Shown here one piece after another: positions 59,601 to 64,000 of a stretch of 64,000 bases of DNA. How positions within the stretch are numbered: position 1 is the first letter of the stretch; each line of letters begins with the position of its first letter. Position numbers and translations under genes: made by a program. Under the pieces are notes generated by a model. That model was not told the DNA's origin. It did no database searches and saw nothing but the letters and a program-made list of their open reading frames with translations. Source of the DNA: Marsupella aquatica (taxonomy: Eukaryota; Marchantiophyta); assembly GCA_973895155.1 (NCBI GenBank), contig OZ316893.1, positions 8,742,001-8,806,000 of the forward strand, read 5' to 3'.

Positions 59601-61340
59601 CTGCAAAATCTAGATAGCTCGTCAACTCCAGGCGGGCACGCGAGTTCGCGACGTCTCAATCACATGCGCATAAAGTGCGCTTGCTTTGGAACACCTGGAG
59701 AAGTTCTCACGCAGTCACGCGTTGATGTTGCGGAGTGTGACGGCCTCTGTGGCAGCAGCACCACTAAGGGCAACAGTGCCAGTGCCGCTCGTGAGTCGCT
59801 ACGGGTGACTAGTGTTCGTGAAGCTCAGGTGCTTGCAAGATTCAAGCAAACAACTGATTGCCACTGATAATCCGAGTGCTGAACCAGGCACGGGGCTCCT
59901 GGCTCGACCTCCGAGCCCACTTTCACGCATTTGCAGTGAGTTGCTGTCATGAACTTATAACATTCATCTGAGCCAACACAATGTTCATGATTGCCAGTCA
60001 GCCAGCGAGCCTTTGTCACGGTTGGAATACAGAATTATTCCAAGGCACTTGAGTGTTTGCTTCTCGACACATTTGAAGTAAATGCAAAGGAAAGCAAACA
60101 CCAAGGTTTACAGGCGCAAGGATCGTCATTCGGCACGTGGAGGGACTTTGTACATAACTTGGACTAAAACTATGCTGTCTTCCACTACCTATGTCTGTCC
60201 CACATTGGGCAACTTTTTAGGGTAGGCGGGCAAGCTAGGGACTAATCCAAAGTCTAGCAATTAAAAGAACCAGTGAGTACAGTCCAAATTTATGAACCTA
60301 AGGTTGGCAAGCGAGCACATGACAGCAATTCAGCTGGGTTTCTGTAGAAAATCTCGATGTATTTGCAATCGAGTTGAATAGAAGCAAAACAAAACTCCCT
60401 GGCTTGAGGAGTTGGACCACTTGAGGGCAACGACATTGCATCGGAGTCGATCCCCATGCCATGAGAACTAATTGAACCGAGGCTGTTGGTATGGATGCAA
60501 TCTACAGAATAAATCTAGTGCAGGGATAAATAGGTACTCGGACCCCTTGAGACCTGGTATTTTAAATTCAGAGTCAGTCCATTGTTTGGCACATGTAACG
60601 AATGTCACAACGTAGGATGATGGACGCAGCCAGTACGTGGTAGAGGTTGACATATCGTTGGGATCAAAGCTGCCAGCCAAAAGCAAGCCCGCGCCGGCAG
60701 ATCTGATCTTTGAGTCAGCCGTCACTATGATCCCCCAATCTGATCGCTCAACATCAGACCGATCGTCCATTCCGCGTTGCAAAAGCGAAACTCGATCTGA
60801 TCAACAGCAGACTCCAAAACAAGCAATGTGCAGAGATATTTGACCGAAAATCTAGGATTCAGACAGACCAAGAGCAATATGAAGATTGGGCTTACTTTCT
60901 AGGACTGTATAGGCCGGACAGGTCTGCTAAGTCTATAACAGATGCATGGACTTCTGTAGGTAGCATGCCCTTACTAACAAATTCTCCGGTTCTACCTACT
61001 ACTCGAACTGCAAGTGCAAGTACGGTTTTGGAACAGTATGATCATTGTCAATTATTTAGCATTTAAGCAAATGAGTTCAGTTTATAACAAACCCCTCGAG
61101 TCGTTAGGATTGCAAACACTCCCGATCTGCCGCTGTAGGGAAACCTTTTCCCCCCATCTTTTTCTATTAAAAGTAAGTAGCTAAGCCACGACACTGGGCT
61201 GGAGTACCTGGGAACCGAAAAGATACACCTAAGATGTATATCTGACATCTACAGCCCTAGAGTTGTAGACTAATCAGAGTAGCTGGAACACCTGTTGCAA
61301 CCGACTGATTTGTGTAACCCAGCAGAGGGAGCACACATGG
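56600..61340. other. Complex non-repetitive region with no recognised gene
   Basis: Composition resembles the genic parts of the window and few repeats are present, but I could not assemble a splice-consistent protein. The longest frame (59,328-59,867, plus, 179 codons) has no motif, no signal peptide and ordinary chance-like composition. A minus frame at 60,468-60,782 (104 codons) and one at 58,520-58,744 with a possible donor (cag|gtaggc at about 58,622) are equally unsupported. A 17-G run lies at 57,780-57,796. A non-coding transcript or a lineage-specific gene with small exons cannot be excluded. Confidence 0.4.
57780..57796. repeat. Poly(G) run
   Basis: Seventeen consecutive guanines; prone to length variation and sequencing error. 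Confidence 0.95.
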
Positions 61341-61520
61341 GCGAACGAAGTGCTTGTCAGCTATGGAGTGTCTGAGTGTCACCTGAGCCTTAGAGTGGCA
61401 GCAGGTACGTCCTACAATGGCGATTCCCAATTGGGCAGGCAGACGACAATTCTGCTGGCCCTGTCTGCCCCCAGTCTCCCCTATCCAGCCGCCCTCTCCA
61501 TCGGCTCCCCTCGAATTCTG

Positions 61521-61597
61521 GGATTTTCATTTCAATTCAACACCCCACGTCAGACTAGGATTTTCATTTCAATTCAACACCCCACGTCAGACTAGGA
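61521..61597 (+). repeat. 37-bp tandem duplication
   Basis: 'ggattttcatttcaattcaa' plus 'caccccacgtcagacta' occurs at 61,521 and again at 61,558 without visible change. Confidence 0.95.
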
Positions 61598-62420
61598 ACG
61601 ACTAGCCCTACCAATGTCACTCCACCATGCATCACCTTCGATTACATAGCACTACATGTTCAATTCAAGAACTCACTTATGGCTAGGAGTGACAAGCTCT
61701 ACCAATGTCAAGTCATAACTTACTCACAAGCCTCCATGACCTTCCAATATATTGGACTGATGTAAAAAATAAATTCATCTTATTTTTTTCTCATAAATAC
61801 ATCAATTCAACCCTGGTTTTGAATCTAGATATCTAGTTTGAAATAAATTGGTTCTAAATCTAGATATATTATATATCTAAGTATCTAATTTGAAATAAAT
61901 TGGTTCTGAATTTAGATATATGATATATATATATATTTAAGTATCTAATTTGAAGTATATATTCTAGAATGCTTAAAAAAATTTTACTTAGTAAATTCTA
62001 ACTAAACATGACTAGAAATTTTAAAGTGTTTAGAACATTTAAAACTGTCTAAACATTTGGTATTTTTGAATTAGATATGATTATAATATAAAATATTGAA
62101 AATTGTTCAAAAAACCTAGTCATAGATTGAAAGAAATAGAATCAACAAAATTACTGCAAAAAATAAGTTGCCTCAGATTGAAGTACACCAATGGACAGGG
62201 AGATTGGTGGTCTAATATGAGACAACTTATGGTCACCTAATCTGAGACAACTTATTTTTGCAATAATTATTGTTGATTCTATTTCCTCGAACTCCGCCCA
62301 AGTTTTCTGAATAATTTTAAATACCCTCAATAATTTCATATCCTGATCAAGTTCACTCCTAGATAACACCATTTCCCTTAACCCAAAAGCTCATCATTTC
62401 TCCAGGATCCAAAAGCTCAG
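61598..62420. other. Gene-free, very AT-rich stretch
   Basis: Includes variants of 'ctagatatatatctaa' and 'gtatctaatttgaaataaattggttct' repeated near 61,830, 61,880 and 61,945, and 'tctgagacaacttatttttgcaa' near 62,238 with its inverse 'ttgcaaaaaataagtt' near 62,153. The inverted pair about 80 bp apart could be a small hairpin-forming element. Confidence 0.5.
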
Positions 62421-62424
62421 TCAT

Positions 62425-62870
62425 AGCTCATCAAGCATGTCATGCACTATTATATCTATGTACTAGAATTTAGTGGTTACACTATTACATCTATATACTA
62501 CAACTGGACCTGGAGAAACTCAGACATATATGGAAGCAGAAACTCAGTCTTCAAGCATGCCAAACAAGCACTATTCTATCTATGTATAAGGTAATTATCT
62601 ACCTGTATCCTACATACAGTCATCCAAGCATGCCATGCGCTATTCTATCTATGTATAATTTAATTGTCTATCTATATCCTGCAACGTGATTATCTAGTCA
62701 TCAAGCATGCTATGCACTATTCTATTCTATCTATATATAACTTAATTATCTACCTATATCCTGCAACGTGTTTATGTACCTGTATCCTACAGAGGTCATC
62801 AAGCATGCCATGCACTATTATATCTATCTATAACGTAATTATCTATCAGTCTATATCCTGCACAGAGAAG
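62425..62870 (+). repeat. ~70-95-bp imperfect tandem array
   Basis: Five to six units share 'atcaagcatgc(c/t)atgcacta', 'ttctatctatgtata', 'taattatctacctatatcct' and 'gcaacgtg'. Unit length varies through internal gain and loss of short 'ctat' steps. Confidence 0.85.
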
Positions 62871-63849
62871 CACAGGCATGAACGACCGCCTGTAGCAACG
62901 CTAGCTACAGTCCTGGCCCAGTGGGGATGTGGGTCTTTTCGAAGCAACGGTGTACGTTGTTCTGTCTGACGCCAGGGTGGTTGGTTGCGCATGCCTCGGA
63001 GGCGATGGTTCAGGTGAAGTGAGAGGAGGTGGGGTGGAGTGAGGCGGGAACTGTGAACGGCTCCTACTGTAGAACTCTCCAGATCCACGGCTTGTTAGCC
63101 AGCAAGTTTCATAAGCGAACCGAACAAATTATAGGATCCGCTCAGGTTCCGAGAGAAAAATTAAATTACTTCACTATGGGGTCCACATATATATAGTCCG
63201 TCGTTTCAAGACAATTAAAATCACATAAACAAATGCTCTATGGATTTATTTATTCTTCTCGAGTGCCGAGTCTGCGGCCTGTCGAAAGTGAGGTTCTGGA
63301 GTTACCCCAGTATCCAACCCAAGAGAACTCCCGGACATTAGAAGGCAGCATGGAAGCCACAACAAGTGCTATACAACTTACTGTGCGAAACGTGAATCAA
63401 TCCGGACGTTATGATATGAGTTGATGGTCTGGGTAGCGACCATATAGTGATCTAAGAATGCCCTAGTTTGTACCGTGGCTCGAGGCAGCACGGGATCGTT
63501 GAGGGGTCACCTTAACTTAACAGCAGGTGGTACAACACAAACTTGTCCCCTAACGCAGTCTGACCAATATGCAGATCATCGCTACTGTACTGATCGCGAA
63601 TTCATCATTCTCCACCCTGAATCGGGTGTTAAAAGCATCTACTGTACTTCGTTGCGTCCAGCCGACCTAGGAAATCACATCGTAGCTAATACCTGAAGCA
63701 AATTTGTTGAAGTGTCCAAATAGAGATATATAAGCGCTCTTCTCCTCACAGACCCCTAGCTTCCTGCAATTTGACAATAGCTCCGTTACGATACTTGTCT
63801 TGTGGGCAAGCTAATCATTTTGTACAACAGGCAGGGGGTATTATGGATC
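62871..63849. other. Region with TATA-like elements but no recognised gene
   Basis: 'ccacatatatatagtcc' near 63,184 and 'gagatatataagcgc' near 63,723 look like TATA boxes, each followed by a short frame (63,233-63,424; 63,475-63,696) without recognisable product. I do not call genes here. Confidence 0.35.
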
Positions 63850-64000
63850 ACAGTGACAATGGACAAAACGCCCAACCTAACGCCCAACCTGGAGACAGGG
63901 TCCCAATGGCAAATCAACCCAACAAAGAAGAAGAAGGGAAGAAGGGAAGAAGAAGGGGAAGGGACTCAAGAAGACCAAAGAGGTACAACAAGCCGTGCAA
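63850..64000. repeat. Dispersed repeat family, copy 4 (runs off the window)
   Basis: 'caatggacaaaacgcccaac', then 'ctggagacagggtcccaat' and 'ggcaaatcaacccaacaaag', then an AAG-rich block and 'acaagcc', matching copy 3 at 37.1 kb in order and spacing. A frame from the ATG at 63,844 stays open to the window end and encodes a Lys/Arg-rich peptide, but the repeat match argues against a real gene. Confidence 0.6.

Noticed and set aside
59328-59867. 179-codon plus-strand frame as a possible gene
   Set aside because: No recognisable domain or signal peptide, and length is not exceptional for this composition; kept only as part of the unexplained region.
63844-64000. Open frame to the window end encoding a Lys/Arg-rich peptide
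   Set aside because: The sequence matches the dispersed repeat at 37.1 kb, where no equivalent frame is preserved.
1-64000. CRISPR arrays, operons or bacterial mobile elements
   Set aside because: Genes are intron-rich and plant-type; tandem arrays have no repeat-spacer structure.

Overview
The window is nuclear DNA from a land plant. It holds five protein-coding genes I can support. Four are intron-rich housekeeping genes, rebuilt exon by exon with all splice phases consistent: a tail-anchored TPR receptor of the OEP61/TPR7 type, a gluconokinase, a nicotinate phosphoribosyltransferase and the U3 snoRNP WD40 protein RRP9/YAO. The fifth is a small secreted-peptide precursor. Plant features are the OEP61-type protein, a telo-box upstream of the ribosome-biogenesis gene and Ty1/copia-type LTRs. 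The low gene density, moderate introns and an R2-like non-LTR element with a restriction-like endonuclease make me favour a seedless plant, possibly a bryophyte such as a liverwort. That last step is inference with low confidence.

Layout, left to right. 1-6,700: AT-rich DNA without a gene. 6,730-10,123 (+): upstream region and three coding exons of a 130-residue precursor with a signal peptide, an acidic Ser/Thr-rich pro-region, two cysteines and a C-terminal Asp-Tyr peptide resembling tyrosine-sulfated PSY-type hormones. 10,124-18,950: gene-free, with minisatellites, LTR fragments and a ~205-bp tandem array. 18,956-24,210 (-): OEP61-like gene, 11 coding exons. 25,050-26,545: tandem array and a solo LTR. 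27,018-28,019 (+): gluconokinase, 3 exons. 29,697-35,654 (-): NAPRT, 15 exons. 35,750-40,480: gene-free, with a 42-bp minisatellite and a solo copia LTR that has perfect 5-bp target duplications. 40,480-44,151 (+): telo-box and RRP9/YAO, 7 exons. 44,152-48,400: gene-free, with a probable SINE and a copia gag relic. 48,470-53,985 (+): a 5'-truncated relic, then an almost complete non-LTR retrotransposon (zinc finger, reverse transcriptase, restriction-like endonuclease) whose single reading frame is interrupted only by two in-frame stops and whose leader carries two tandem ~190-bp monomers. 54,000-64,000: no supportable gene, several short tandem arrays, and a dispersed-repeat copy running off the right edge.

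The genes do not form a pathway. The two metabolic genes (gluconate to 6-phosphogluconate; nicotinate salvage to NAD) and the ribosome-biogenesis gene are ordinary neighbours. The items most worth follow-up are the peptide precursor, whose last exon lies 1.36 kb downstream and encodes only 50 residues, and the retroelement with an unusual Leu-Ser-Asp-Asp polymerase motif.
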